Notes under the pieces: model-generated
Databases searched by the model: none
Told to the model about the DNA's origin: nothing
What the model saw: the letters and a program-made list of their open reading frames with translations, nothing else
Shown: in pieces, positions 34,564-43,573 of the stretch
How positions within the stretch are numbered: position 1 is the stretch's first letter
Layout: every line of letters begins with the position of its first letter
Assembly (NCBI GenBank): GCA_902636025.1
Contig: CACPQG010000002.1
Span: 1-64,000, forward strand
From: an uncultured Pelagibacteraceae bacterium
Lineage (GTDB): Bacteria; Pseudomonadota; Alphaproteobacteria; Pelagibacterales; Pelagibacteraceae
Reading direction: 5' to 3'
Length of the DNA: 64,000 nt
Translations under genes and position numbers: made by a program

Positions 34564-36896
34564 TAATAGAATCTTAATATATTATCTTGGTTAAATCTAT
34601 TGTTTAATATTTGATTTTTTTGAATTTCATTTACATTTTCGTTCTTAAAGACCTCTATTATAGTTTTTTTTGTAAAAAAAGAGGATTTTTTTCCTGTCAT
34701 TGGATCAATCACCATAAGTGTAATATTTTCGGGAACCTTAAATGGCCTCGCGTCTTTCTTTTTAACTGAGGTCTTTATAAATTCTTTAAATATTGGCATA
34801 GCGGTTCTAGCTCCTGTTTCTTTTTTCCCAAGTGTTTTTGGGTTATCAAAACCAACATATACACCTATTATTAGTTTTGATGTATAACCGATAAACCATG
34901 TATCTGTATTTTTGTTAGTTGTTCCAGTTTTTCCAGCTAAGTCCAAATTTAGATCTCTAAGTCCTTTACCTGTTCCTCTTTGAACCGCACCTTCTAACAT
35001 TGAAGTAATTTGGTAGGCGGTTTCTGGTGAAAATATTTGCTCAAATTTATCTATTATTTGAGGATAATCATTACCTAAATAAGAAATTTTATCACACTTA
35101 TCACAACGTCTATTTTCATTATTTATTATGGTATTCCCTTCGCTGTCTTGAATTCTATCTATTAGTATAGGCTTTACTAATTTGCCTCCATTCAAAAAAG
35201 ATGAGTAAGCAGAAGTTAATTTTAATAAAGTAGTTTCAGCTGAACCTAATGAAATTGATAGTAATTCATTTGGGTTTTCATAGATTCCCAACTTTTTTGA
35301 AAAATTTATTATTTTTTTTAATCCTAGATCTTGTGCAATTCTGACAGTCATTAAATTCCTTGATTTTTCAAGTCCAGTCCGCATTGTTGATAGTCCATAA
35401 AATTTTTTCCCATAATTTTCTGGTTTCCATAATTTTAAATCTTCTCCTTGCTCTAATACAAGTGGAGCGTCTAATACTAATGAAGACGGTTTATAATTAT
35501 TTTCCAATGCAAGTGCGTAAATAAATGGTTTGAATGCAGAACCTGGTTGTCTTAAAGCTTGTGAAGCTCTATTAAACTCACTTTGTAAAAAACTAAATCC
35601 CCCACTCATTGCAAGTACTCTTCCAGTATAAGGATCCATAACTACAATAGATCCATTTACATCTGGTATTTGTTTTAAGTTATAAATATTTTTAGTATTT
35701 TTTTTTACATGAATAATATCTCCAAGAATTATTTTATCTTTGCTCAACTTAATCCATTTTAGATCTTTTTGCGAAATGTATCCTTTTTTCTGACTCTCTG
35801 TTTCAATTTCGATTTTGAATTCATCAACAAATTTTACAATAGCTAATTCCCAACCAAATGATGTTTCAATTTTATACTTTTCAAGTTTCTTAAACCAATT
35901 TTTTTCATATTTTTTGTTTAGAAGTGAGCCCCTCCAACCTTTTCTTCTATCATAATCAAGCAAACCTTTTCTTAAAGCGGAGGTCGCTTTTGATTGGATA
36001 TTTAAATTGAGAGGTGATTTGATATTTAAACCATCTTTATAAACTTTATCAAATCCAAATTTATTAAGTATGTTTTTTCTTATATCTTCAACATAGTATC
36101 TTGAGTCCTCTAAATATATTTTTTTTCTTTTCTTAAGATTAATTTCTTCTTTAATAAATGAATTATATTGAGCCTCTGAAATAAAATTATTCTCAAAAAG
36201 ATTTTTTAATACAAGGTTTCTTCTATATTTTGCTAGGTCTTTATTTTTGAAAGGATTATATTTACTTGGTGCTTTTGGTAATGCGGCAAGCAAAGAAGCT
36301 TCAACATAATTTAAATCTGTAATTGGTTTGTCAAAATAATTTAAACTTGCTGCGGCTATACCATAAGAACCTCCGCCTAAATAAATTTGATTTAAATAAA
36401 GTTCTAAAATTCTTTCTTTGCTTAAAGTTCTTTCTATTCTAAAAGCAAGTATAGCCTCTTTTATTTTTCTATTTAAACTTACTTCATTGGTTAATAAAAA
36501 ATTTTTAGCAACTTGTTGTGTGATTGTTGATGCTCCTTCTAGTCTTTTTGAGGAAATTAAATTAAAAATATTATTTTTGGTTGCTCTAATAACCCCTTTT
36601 GCGTCTACACCTGGATGATTGAAAAAATTCTTATCCTCTGCTGACAAGAAAGAATTAATTATTTTATCTGGAATTGAAGCGTACGGCACAAATATCCTTT
36701 TTTCAGTTGAAAAATCATTCACCAATTCTCCATCTCCAGAATAAACTTTACTTGAAACTGGTGCTTTATAATTTTTAAGAAATTTATAATCTGGTAATTT
36801 GTTAGAAAAAGACCAAAGTATTGATAATACAACTAATATAATTACTGTAATTCCAGCTGTTAATAAAACTAGAATCTTTTTAATTAAACCATTCAT
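34563..36896 (-). CDS. mrcA: Penicillin-binding protein 1A-type transglycosylase/transpeptidase
   Basis: 777 residues. After an N-terminal membrane anchor (ILVLLTAGITVIILVVLSIL) comes the GT51 transglycosylase domain with FLSAEDKNFFNHPGVD, GASTITQQVAKNFLL and LYLNQIYLGGGSYGI. The transpeptidase domain has the nucleophile in QPGSAFKPFIY (SxxK), a SRN motif in EKSRNLMTVRI and the KTGTTN box near the C-terminal quarter. It polymerises and cross-links peptidoglycan in the periplasm. A Cys pair (RRCDKCDKIS) lies between motifs and is a common insert in alphaproteobacterial PBP1A. Divergent from the RNase E/G gene. Confidence 0.95.
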   Translation of the reverse strand: MNGLIKKILVLLTAGITVIILVVLSILWSFSNKLPDYKFLKNYKAPVSSKVYSGDGELVNDFSTEKRIFVPYASIPDKIINSFLSAEDKNFFNHPGVDAKGVIRATKNNIFNLISSKRLEGASTITQQVAKNFLLTNEVSLNRKIKEAILAFRIERTLSKERILELYLNQIYLGGGSYGIAAASLNYFDKPITDLNYVEASLLAALPKAPSKYNPFKNKDLAKYRRNLVLKNLFENNFISEAQYNSFIKEEINLKKRKKIYLEDSRYYVEDIRKNILNKFGFDKVYKDGLNIKSPLNLNIQSKATSALRKGLLDYDRRKGWRGSLLNKKYEKNWFKKLEKYKIETSFGWELAIVKFVDEFKIEIETESQKKGYISQKDLKWIKLSKDKIILGDIIHVKKNTKNIYNLKQIPDVNGSIVVMDPYTGRVLAMSGGFSFLQSEFNRASQALRQPGSAFKPFIYALALENNYKPSSLVLDAPLVLEQGEDLKLWKPENYGKKFYGLSTMRTGLEKSRNLMTVRIAQDLGLKKIINFSKKLGIYENPNELLSISLGSAETTLLKLTSAYSSFLNGGKLVKPILIDRIQDSEGNTIINNENRRCDKCDKISYLGNDYPQIIDKFEQIFSPETAYQITSMLEGAVQRGTGKGLRDLNLDLAGKTGTTNKNTDTWFIGYTSKLIIGVYVGFDNPKTLGKKETGARTAMPIFKEFIKTSVKKKDARPFKVPENITLMVIDPMTGKKSSFFTKKTIIEVFKNENVNEIQKNQILNNRFNQDNILRFY

Positions 36897-36983
36897 TTTA
36901 GTTTATTTATTTATTAAATTTGTTAATGTTATGGCATCAGAATTTATTAAATAGTAAAAAATGAACTATAAAATTATAATCTC

Positions 36984-38765
36984 ATGGAAAAGAATTTATT
37001 TATTGATGCATCGCATCCTAATGAAACTAGAGTTGTACTTAAATCAAACGGAAATATTGAAGACTACGAATACGAAAGTTTAAATACTACTCTAATAAAA
37101 AATAATATCTATTTAGGAAAAGTAAGTAGAGTCGAACCATCACTGCAAGCTGCTTTTATTGACTTTGGTAGAGATAGGCATGGTTTTTTATCATTCAATG
37201 ATATTCAATCAGATTATTATCAAATTCCTCAAAGTGATTTAGAGAAAATAAAACAGGAAGAAGAAAGGGCGAGAGAGAAACTTTTAAAAGAAAGTGAAAA
37301 AGAGGAAGAAAAAAATATATTTGAAAATAAAGTTGATGCTAACGATCCAGTAGAAAAAAAAGTAGATCAGAATTTAAATTCTGATAAAAATATCTTTGAA
37401 AAAAAATATCCAATTAAAAGATATAAAATCCAAGAAGTAATAAAACCAAATCAGGTTATATTGGTTCAAGTTTTAAAAGATGAGAGAGGAATGAAGGGTG
37501 CAGCTTTAAGTACTTTTATATCTATAGCAGGCAAATATATAGTTTTAATGCCCAATACACCAAAAGGTGGTGGTATATCACGAAAAATTTTTAACCCTAC
37601 TGACAGAAAAAAAATACGTTCAATTTTAAATCAAATTAAAATACCAAAAGAAATGGGAATTATAGTTAGAACAGCTGGATCAAATAAATCAAAGAATGAA
37701 ATTGACAGGGACCTACAAAATTTAATTAGAGTTTGGGAATCAATTAAAGAAAATGCCATGAATTCTATTGCGCCATCGCTAATACATAAAGAGAGTGAAA
37801 TTATAAAAAGAACTCTCAGGGACATGTATGATGAAGAAACACAAAACATTATAATTGAGGGTAATGAAGGATATCAAAAAGCTAAAAATTTTATGAAAAT
37901 GATAATGCCAACCCATGTCAAAAAAGTAAAAAAATATCGAGAAAAGATTCCCCTTTTTATAAAAGAAAAAATTGAAGATAAATTAAATGAAATTTTTGAA
38001 ACTCAGGTTAAACTGAATTCTGGTGGATATTTAGTGATTAATCCCACCGAAGCATTGATATCTATTGATGTAAATTCAGGAAAATCTATAAAACAAAAAA
38101 ATGTTGAAAGTACTGCCCTAGATACAAATCTTGAAGCTGCTGAGGAAATAGCCCGACAATTAAAAATTAGAGACCTATCAGGTTTAATAATAATAGACTT
38201 TATAGATATGATGAATTTCGGAAATAGAAGACTAATAGAGAGGCGATTAAAAGAAAAATGTAGAAATGATAGAGCAAGAATTCAGATTGGGAGAATAAGT
38301 AGTTTCGGATTGTTAGAAATGTCTCGTCAAAGATTGAGAGAGAGTTCAGTTAAATGGCATATATCACTCACAAATGAGACTTATGCACTTAAAATTATAA
38401 AAAAATTAGAAATAGAAGCTATTCAAAATAAAGCTAAAATAATTGATTTGAACGTGTGTGAACAGATTAACAATTATATATTAGATAATCTCAAAGAAAA
38501 TTTAACATTTATAGAAAAGAAAAATAAATTTAAGATCAATATGATTATCAACAATTCTATGATTATTTCTGATTATAAAATAGAATTTAAAAATAAAAGC
38601 AAAAAAATCCTAAGTGTATTGGAAAATATTACAAAATTAGAAAATCTACAAAACATTAATGTTGGTGAAAATCAAATAGATAAGAAAAAGTCGAAAACAT
38701 TAAAAAGAAAATTTAAAAAAAAAGGTTTTCATAAAAAAAGATACTTTAAAAGAAAAACTAAATAA
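36984..38765 (+). CDS. rne: Ribonuclease E/G, short form without the Zn-link cysteines
   Basis: 593 residues. N-terminal MEKNLFIDASHPNETRVVL and the split S1 domain (IYLGKVSRVEPSLQAAFIDFG ... KGAALSTFISIAGKY) with an acidic insert near residues 90-140. The DNase-like catalytic core has ISIDVNSGKS and IIIDFIDM, the Mg-binding acidic sites. The E. coli-type CPxC Zn-link is missing: RQRLRESSVKWHISLTN runs straight on. There is no long scaffold for a degradosome; the tail is a Lys/Arg-rich stretch. It processes rRNA and degrades mRNA. It overlaps the convergent thiG by 8 bases. Confidence 0.93.
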   Translation: MEKNLFIDASHPNETRVVLKSNGNIEDYEYESLNTTLIKNNIYLGKVSRVEPSLQAAFIDFGRDRHGFLSFNDIQSDYYQIPQSDLEKIKQEEERAREKLLKESEKEEEKNIFENKVDANDPVEKKVDQNLNSDKNIFEKKYPIKRYKIQEVIKPNQVILVQVLKDERGMKGAALSTFISIAGKYIVLMPNTPKGGGISRKIFNPTDRKKIRSILNQIKIPKEMGIIVRTAGSNKSKNEIDRDLQNLIRVWESIKENAMNSIAPSLIHKESEIIKRTLRDMYDEETQNIIIEGNEGYQKAKNFMKMIMPTHVKKVKKYREKIPLFIKEKIEDKLNEIFETQVKLNSGGYLVINPTEALISIDVNSGKSIKQKNVESTALDTNLEAAEEIARQLKIRDLSGLIIIDFIDMMNFGNRRLIERRLKEKCRNDRARIQIGRISSFGLLEMSRQRLRESSVKWHISLTNETYALKIIKKLEIEAIQNKAKIIDLNVCEQINNYILDNLKENLTFIEKKNKFKINMIINNSMIISDYKIEFKNKSKKILSVLENITKLENLQNINVGENQIDKKKSKTLKRKFKKKGFHKKRYFKRKTK

Positions 38766-39534
38766 TGCCTTTATTTGTAGTTGACCGTTTTCCGTAAATT
38801 ATTTTTTTCATTCTTCCTGCCAAAAATGAATATCGGCCAGCAATTACGGAATGTTTCATTGCCTCTGCCATCTTATATGGATCTTTAGCATTTGCGATTG
38901 CTGAGTTTATTAAAACACCATCACAGCCTAATTCTAAAGCAGAAGCTGCATCTGATGATTGTCCCAATCCAGCGTCTAAGATTAAAGGTAATATAGTTTG
39001 TGATCTAATTATTTGAATATTAACTTTATTTTGAATTCCTAAGCCAGAGCCAATTGGTGCAGCTAAAGGCATTATCGCGACCGCTCCTACATTCTCTAAT
39101 CTTTTTGCCATCAAAGGATCATCATTGCAATAAACCATAACCTTAAAACCCTCTTTACTTAACACTTCAGTTGATTTAAGCGTTTCTATCATATCTGGAA
39201 AAAGTGTTTTCTTGTCACCCAATACTTCTAATTTAACCAATTTCCACCCCCCAATTTCTCTCGCAAGCCTTAATGTTCTGAGAGCCTCTGAGGATGTAAA
39301 GCATCCTGCAGTGTTAGGTAAATATGTAATTTTCTTTGGATTTATATAATCCATTAATAATGGTTTTTTTTTATCCTCAATATTTACCCTTCTAACTGCA
39401 ACTGTAACTATTTCAGCGCCTGAAAGTTTTACACACTTTGCGCATTCCTCAAAATTTTTATATTTCCCTGTACCGACTATTAATCTTGAATTAAATTTTT
39501 TATCAGAAATATAGAAATAATCTTTTTTTTTCAT
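38758..39534 (-). CDS. thiG: Thiazole synthase ThiG
   Basis: 258 residues, TIM-barrel. Motifs: RLIVGTGKYKNFEECAKCV, the VTVAVRRVNI strand, LPNTAGCFTSSEALRTLRLA, the Schiff-base Lys in WKLVKLEVLGD, and the phosphate site MPLAAPIGSGLGI then DAGLGQSSDAASALELGCDGVL. It builds the thiazole phosphate of thiamine from deoxyxylulose phosphate, dehydroglycine and ThiS thiocarboxylate. thiS lies directly upstream with its stop beside the thiG ATG. Confidence 0.97.
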   Translation of the reverse strand: MKKKDYFYISDKKFNSRLIVGTGKYKNFEECAKCVKLSGAEIVTVAVRRVNIEDKKKPLLMDYINPKKITYLPNTAGCFTSSEALRTLRLAREIGGWKLVKLEVLGDKKTLFPDMIETLKSTEVLSKEGFKVMVYCNDDPLMAKRLENVGAVAIMPLAAPIGSGLGIQNKVNIQIIRSQTILPLILDAGLGQSSDAASALELGCDGVLINSAIANAKDPYKMAEAMKHSVIAGRYSFLAGRMKKIIYGKRSTTNKGII

Positions 39535-39753
39535 TTATCCACCACCTATAAAATGAACAATTTCGATTTGATCAGAATTTTTTAATATTATTCTTTGAAG
39601 ATTTTTTTTGTTGACAATTTTTTTATTATGCTCAATAGCTACTTTTTTGAGTGGTACTTTTTGATTAACAACAAGATCTTTTAAAGACATTTTGGGTTTT
39701 ATAACCAATTTTTTTCCATTTATTCTTATTTTTACTTTGTTTATTTTTTTCAT
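39535..39753 (-). CDS. thiS: Sulfur carrier protein ThiS
   Basis: 72 residues from ATG 39753 (MKKINKVKIRINGKKLVIK); the longer frame upstream adds a hydrophobic stretch overlapping the divergent aroQ start and is rejected. The ubiquitin-like fold ends in IEVHFIGGG, providing the C-terminal Gly-Gly that is thiocarboxylated to carry sulfur to ThiG. The KVAIEHNKKIVNKKNL block matches the family. Co-transcribed with thiG. Confidence 0.92.
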   Translation of the reverse strand: MKKINKVKIRINGKKLVIKPKMSLKDLVVNQKVPLKKVAIEHNKKIVNKKNLQRIILKNSDQIEIVHFIGGG

Positions 39754-39769
39754 AATATATAAATAATTA

Positions 39770-40219
39770 ATGCCACATAGAATTATAATTATCAATGGAC
39801 CAAATATCAATTTATTAGGGGAAAGAGATAAATCAAAGTATGGTACAATAAGCTTTAATGAATTAAATAAAAAAAGTTTAGAAGCCTCTAAAAAATTAAA
39901 AATGGATCTAGAATTTTATCAGTCAAATATTGAGGGTGAAATTGTAACAAAAATCCAGGATTGTAGAAATATATTTGATGGTATTATAATAAATGCGGCA
40001 GGCTTCACTCATTCATCTGTTTCAATTAGAGATGCTCTAGAAATTGTGAAAAAACCTATTATTGAATTACATATATCAAATATATACAATAGAGAGGAAT
40101 TTAGACAAAAATCATTAATTTCAGACGTTGTTACAGGCATTATATGTGGTCTAGGTGCTTATGGTTATATTTTAGCCATAAATGCAATGCATGAATTGCT
40201 AAAAAATGGAAATAGATAA
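39770..40219 (+). CDS. aroQ: 3-dehydroquinate dehydratase, type II
   Basis: 149 residues. IIINGPNINLLGERDKSKYG with the catalytic Tyr region, INAAGFTHSSVSIRDAL, ELHISNIYNREEFRQKSLIS with the catalytic His, and GLGAYGYILAINAM are all present. It catalyses the third step of the shikimate route. It opens an operon with accB (14-base overlap) and accC. Divergent from thiS by 16 bases. Confidence 0.96.
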   Translation: MPHRIIIINGPNINLLGERDKSKYGTISFNELNKKSLEASKKLKMDLEFYQSNIEGEIVTKIQDCRNIFDGIIINAAGFTHSSVSIRDALEIVKKPIIELHISNIYNREEFRQKSLISDVVTGIICGLGAYGYILAINAMHELLKNGNR

Positions 40220-40574
40220 AAAAATAATTAAAAAATTAATTGAGTCCCTTGAGGAACTAAAAAAAACTTTAAATAAAAGCGGTGAGCAATTAGACACAAC
40301 AGAAACTTCTAAAAGCGAAGATGTTGTTGAAGTTGAAAATTCTAAATCTGTTAAAAGCCCAATAATTGGAACCGCATATCTGGCTCCAGAGCCTGGAGCA
40401 AAACCATTTGTTGAAGTTGGAAAAAAAATAAAAAAAGGTGATACAGTTATGATAGTAGAGGCTATGAAAACAATGAATCATATTCCGTCACCTCATAATG
40501 GAATAATAAAAAAAATTACTGTTCAAGATGGCCAACCAGTTGAATACGACCAAGTATTAGTTCTTGTTGAATAA
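40206..40574 (+). CDS. accB: Biotin carboxyl carrier protein of acetyl-CoA carboxylase
   Basis: 122 residues. A short helical N-terminus (KKLIESLEELKKTLNK) and an acidic linker lead into the biotinyl domain: SPIIGTAYLAPEPGAKPFVEV and VEAMKTMNHIPSPHNG, where the Lys between two Met takes biotin. The N-terminal half is shorter than in E. coli AccB. It carries CO2 from AccC to the carboxyltransferase for malonyl-CoA synthesis. Stop and accC start overlap by one base. Confidence 0.95.
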   Translation: MEIDKKIIKKLIESLEELKKTLNKSGEQLDTTETSKSEDVVEVENSKSVKSPIIGTAYLAPEPGAKPFVEVGKKIKKGDTVMIVEAMKTMNHIPSPHNGIIKKITVQDGQPVEYDQVLVLVE

Positions 40575-41911
40575 TGTTTAAAAAAATTTTAATTGCAAAC
40601 AGAGGGGAAATAGCTGTTAGAGTTATAAGAGCATGCAAAGAATGGGGCATATCGACTGTCGCTATTCATTCAAATGTAGATAGAGAAAGTATGCATGTTA
40701 AATTGGCAGACGAAAGTGTTTGTATCGGTCCACATCAACCAATAAATAGTTATTTAAACATTCCTGCAATTATGTCTGCAATTGAACTTACAGGCTCCGA
40801 GGCAGTTCATCCAGGCTATGGTTTTTTATCAGAAAACGCAAACTTTGCTAAAATTCTTGAAGATAATAATATAAAATTTATCGGTCCATCATCTAAGGTT
40901 ATCAAAATGATGGGGGATAAAATTGAAGCAAAAAAAATTGCAAAAGAATATGGTTTACCTGTTATTCAAGGCTCAGATGGAGGTGTAAAAAATATAGAGG
41001 AGGCAAAAAAAATTTGTAAAGAAATTGGTTATCCAGTTTTAATTAAAGCATCTGGTGGTGGAGGTGGAAAAGGTATGAAAATAGTTAAAGATGAGGATAA
41101 GTTTGAAGAATTATTTTTAGCTGCAAAATCTGAGGCTAAAAAATTCTTCGCAAATGATGAAGTATATATAGAAAAATTTTTTGAAAATCCTAGACATATT
41201 GAAGTTCAAGTTTTATCTGGAAAGAATAGAACTGTTCATCTATATGAGAGAGACTGTTCTGTTCAGAGAAGACATCAAAAACTAATTGAGGAAACTCCAA
41301 GCCCAGTGATTAGCAGTGAAATTAGAGAGGATTTATGTCAAAAAACTGTAAATATGGTATCTAAATTAAATTACGAGGGAGCAGGTACAGTTGAATTTAT
41401 TTATGAAAAAGGAAAGTTTTATTTTTTAGAAATGAATACTAGGGTTCAAGTAGAGCATCCTGTTACTGAAATGGTAACTGGTATAGATATTGTAAAAGAA
41501 CAAATTTGGATTGCATACACCGGAAATACTGCATTAGAACAAAAAGACGTTAATCCAAGGGGTCATGCAATTGAATGCAGGATTAACGCAGAAGATGCAC
41601 GTAATAACTTTCAACCGTCACCTGGCAATATATCTATGTGTCACCTCCCTGCAGGATTCAGAACAAGGGTTGATGGCTCAATTTATCAGGGTTACAAGGT
41701 TACCCCATATTATGATAGTATGATTTGTAAATTAATTTGTCATGGAAGAAATAGAGAAGAAGCGATTCAAAGAATGGTAAGATCTTTAGATGAATGCATT
41801 ATAGAGGGAATAAAAACTACAATTAATCTTCATAAAGAATTATTAAATCACAAAAAATTCATTAATTCAGATTTTAATGTATCTTGGATCGATAATGAAA
41901 AAATTTTTTAA
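40574..41911 (+). CDS. accC: Biotin carboxylase subunit of acetyl-CoA carboxylase
   Basis: 445 residues. ANRGEIAVRVIRACKEWGI opens the chain, ATP-grasp loop KASGGGGGKGMKIV, EKFFENPRHIEVQVL, RDCSVQRRHQKLIEETP, EFIYEKGKFYFLEMNTRVQVEHPVTE split across the core, and RGHAIECRINAED are the known biotin carboxylase signatures. It uses ATP and bicarbonate to carboxylate biotin on AccB. In many alphaproteobacteria an aat gene follows; here the next gene is DUF2155 on the opposite strand, directly abutting. Confidence 0.97.
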   Translation: MFKKILIANRGEIAVRVIRACKEWGISTVAIHSNVDRESMHVKLADESVCIGPHQPINSYLNIPAIMSAIELTGSEAVHPGYGFLSENANFAKILEDNNIKFIGPSSKVIKMMGDKIEAKKIAKEYGLPVIQGSDGGVKNIEEAKKICKEIGYPVLIKASGGGGGKGMKIVKDEDKFEELFLAAKSEAKKFFANDEVYIEKFFENPRHIEVQVLSGKNRTVHLYERDCSVQRRHQKLIEETPSPVISSEIREDLCQKTVNMVSKLNYEGAGTVEFIYEKGKFYFLEMNTRVQVEHPVTEMVTGIDIVKEQIWIAYTGNTALEQKDVNPRGHAIECRINAEDARNNFQPSPGNISMCHLPAGFRTRVDGSIYQGYKVTPYYDSMICKLICHGRNREEAIQRMVRSLDECIIEGIKTTINLHKELLNHKKFINSDFNVSWIDNEKIF

Positions 41912-42310
41912 CTAAACACATTTGGTTAGCCACAAATCATATACCGGATGATCAAATGTGTTAATTGAAGGGCTAGAGGAGAATGTCCATCCATTAAAAA
42001 CGAAAACTTCATCATTTTTAGTATTCTTCAAATCCTTAACTTGTAAATAAGCTATTATTTCAGGATCATCATCAAACTCTGAATTTTTACATTTTAATGG
42101 TTTAATAGAAATATTTTTAAACAATTTTTCCTCTCCTATTTTAATTTTAATCTTATAGTTTTTTGAACTAACTTTATCCAACACTTTCAATTCAATAAAT
42201 TTACCTTCATAACGTGTTTCATCTGCAATTAAACCATAACAAAGTGTCAAGAATAAAAAGAAAATTAAGATATTAACTTTTCCAAGGTTTATATTTTTTT
42301 GTGATTTCAT
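41912..42310 (-). CDS. DUF2155 periplasmic protein
   Basis: 132 residues. An N-terminal signal segment (ILIFFLFLTLCYGLIADE) is followed by the DUF2155 core: ELKVLDKVSSKNYKIKIKIGE, SIKPLKCKN, EIIAYLQVKDL, FNGWTFSSSPSINTFDHPVYDLWLTKC. The two cysteines probably form a disulfide. The family is alphaproteobacterial and follows NDUFA12-type genes, as here (38-base overlap). Function unknown; envelope location is inferred. Confidence 0.85.
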   Translation of the reverse strand: MKSQKNINLGKVNILIFFLFLTLCYGLIADETRYEGKFIELKVLDKVSSKNYKIKIKIGEEKLFKNISIKPLKCKNSEFDDDPEIIAYLQVKDLKNTKNDEVFVFNGWTFSSSPSINTFDHPVYDLWLTKCV

Positions 42311-42635
42311 TATTTTTTTTATTGGGATGATATGATTCCGTAGTACCAGTTTTGTTAGAGGAGTGAGGTTTTTGCCATTGATGTTTTATTGTTTTAGTTC
42401 TAAATTCAATTTTATTTTTTGTAAAATGTATCCATGAATACCAATCATTTGAAATTTTTGATGCGTCAATTTCTCCATTATAAATTACCCATCGTTTATT
42501 TTTTTTTTTGTTCTCAAAATATTTATTACCAAATTCGTCTTTACCAACAAAATTACCATAAAAAAATGTATAAATTCTGGTACCTAAAGTCTGATGATTC
42601 CACCAAACGAATAATTCTTTAAAAACTGTCAACAT
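42273..42635 (-). CDS. NDUFA12-type complex I accessory subunit
   Basis: 120 residues. LFVWWNHQTLGTRIYTFFYG, VGKDEFGNKYFENKKKNKRWVIYNGEIDASKI and WYSWIHFTKNKI match the B17.2/NDUFA12 family, an accessory subunit of NADH:quinone oxidoreductase found in alphaproteobacteria and mitochondria. It helps assembly of complex I at the inner membrane. The C-terminal tail is Lys-rich. Divergent from the NrdJb-like gene, with a 10-base inverted repeat in the 106-base spacer. Confidence 0.9.
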   Translation of the reverse strand: MLTVFKELFVWWNHQTLGTRIYTFFYGNFVGKDEFGNKYFENKKKNKRWVIYNGEIDASKISNDWYSWIHFTKNKIEFRTKTIKHQWQKPHSSNKTGTTESYHPNKKNNEITKKYKPWKS

Positions 42636-42667
42636 AAAAAATAAAGTTATATTTCAATTTAAAATTG

Positions 42668-42693
42668 CAAAATTTAGATTAGACTAAATTTTG
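42668..42693. repeat. Perfect inverted repeat in NDUFA12 / NrdJb-like spacer
   Basis: Arms CAAAATTTAG and CTAAATTTTG are perfect over 10 bases around ATTAGA. It lies in a divergent promoter spacer, so an operator acting on both genes is more likely than a terminator. AT-rich composition lowers its weight. Confidence 0.5.
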
Positions 42694-42741
42694 ATTTTGT
42701 ATATACATAAATCTTAAACGACTCAATTATAAATTAAAATT

Positions 42742-43572
42742 ATGGCAAAATATTTAGTTGAAACTTATTATAACTGTAGTTTTAAAGTTACTCATTATTT
42801 AGACAAAGTAAGTGAAAATGAACTGGCAAACTTAGAAAAGAGAGAAGATGGGAAATTTGAAATAATTGAAGTAAAATTAGACAAAAGAAAAACTAAAAAT
42901 TTAGAAGATCTTAAAAATAATAACTTTAACGATAATAAAAAAATTGAAATAGTTTCTGATAAATTAAAAAAATCAACTTCTAAAAATGATCAAAATAATA
43001 AATTCGTCAAAAAAATTCATGATGGCGTAAGTCGAAGATTTAGTATGCCTGATAGAAGAAAGGGCTATATTCAAAAAGCTACAATTGGTGATCACAAAGT
43101 ATATCTTCATACTGGTGAATATGAAGATGGTAAAATTGGGGAAATATTTATTGATACTAGTAAAGAAGGAGAGCTTGTTAAAGCTCTGATGAACAATTTT
43201 GCGATTGCAATATCCTTAGGATTACAATATGGGGTGCCTCTGGATGAATATGTAAGTGCTTATGTTGGTACAAAGTTTGAACCGTCTGGTGAGGTATATG
43301 GAAATGATAGAATTTTAAGTGCATCCTCTATACTTGATTATATTTTTAGAGAACTAGCTATATCATACTTAAATAGAGAGGATTTAGCTCACACCCCATC
43401 AATTGGATCAAATCAAGAAAATTCCAGTGAAAAAGATTTTGCAAATGATGAACAAGATCAGTTTATAAAGATAGTAAAGGATATAACAAGTAAAGGTTTT
43501 GTAAGAAGTGATTACAAAAAAAAACTAGTAGATTTATCAGATATTCGTATTAATTTAAAAGGTAAGAAATAA
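42742..43572 (+). CDS. Orphan NrdJb-like protein: stand-alone relative of the class II ribonucleotide reductase C-terminus
   Basis: 276 residues. Residues 102-217 match the region near the C-terminus of adenosylcobalamin-dependent ribonucleotide reductase: [61 protein letters not shown] and [20 protein letters not shown]. The N-terminal 50 residues ([18 protein letters not shown]) are their own small domain; 51-90 is a Lys/Asn linker. No radical-site or catalytic half lies nearby, and the only Cys is Cys12, so the redox pair of the full enzyme is absent. Split NrdJa/NrdJb enzymes are known from Pseudomonas. A regulatory or substrate-sensing role is possible; function unknown. Confidence 0.75.
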   Translation: MAKYLVETYYNCSFKVTHYLDKVSENELANLEKREDGKFEIIEVKLDKRKTKNLEDLKNNNFNDNKKIEIVSDKLKKSTSKNDQNNKFVKKIHDGVSRRFSMPDRRKGYIQKATIGDHKVYLHTGEYEDGKIGEIFIDTSKEGELVKALMNNFAIAISLGLQYGVPLDEYVSAYVGTKFEPSGEVYGNDRILSASSILDYIFRELAISYLNREDLAHTPSIGSNQENSSEKDFANDEQDQFIKIVKDITSKGFVRSDYKKKLVDLSDIRINLKGKK

Positions 43573-43573
43573 C

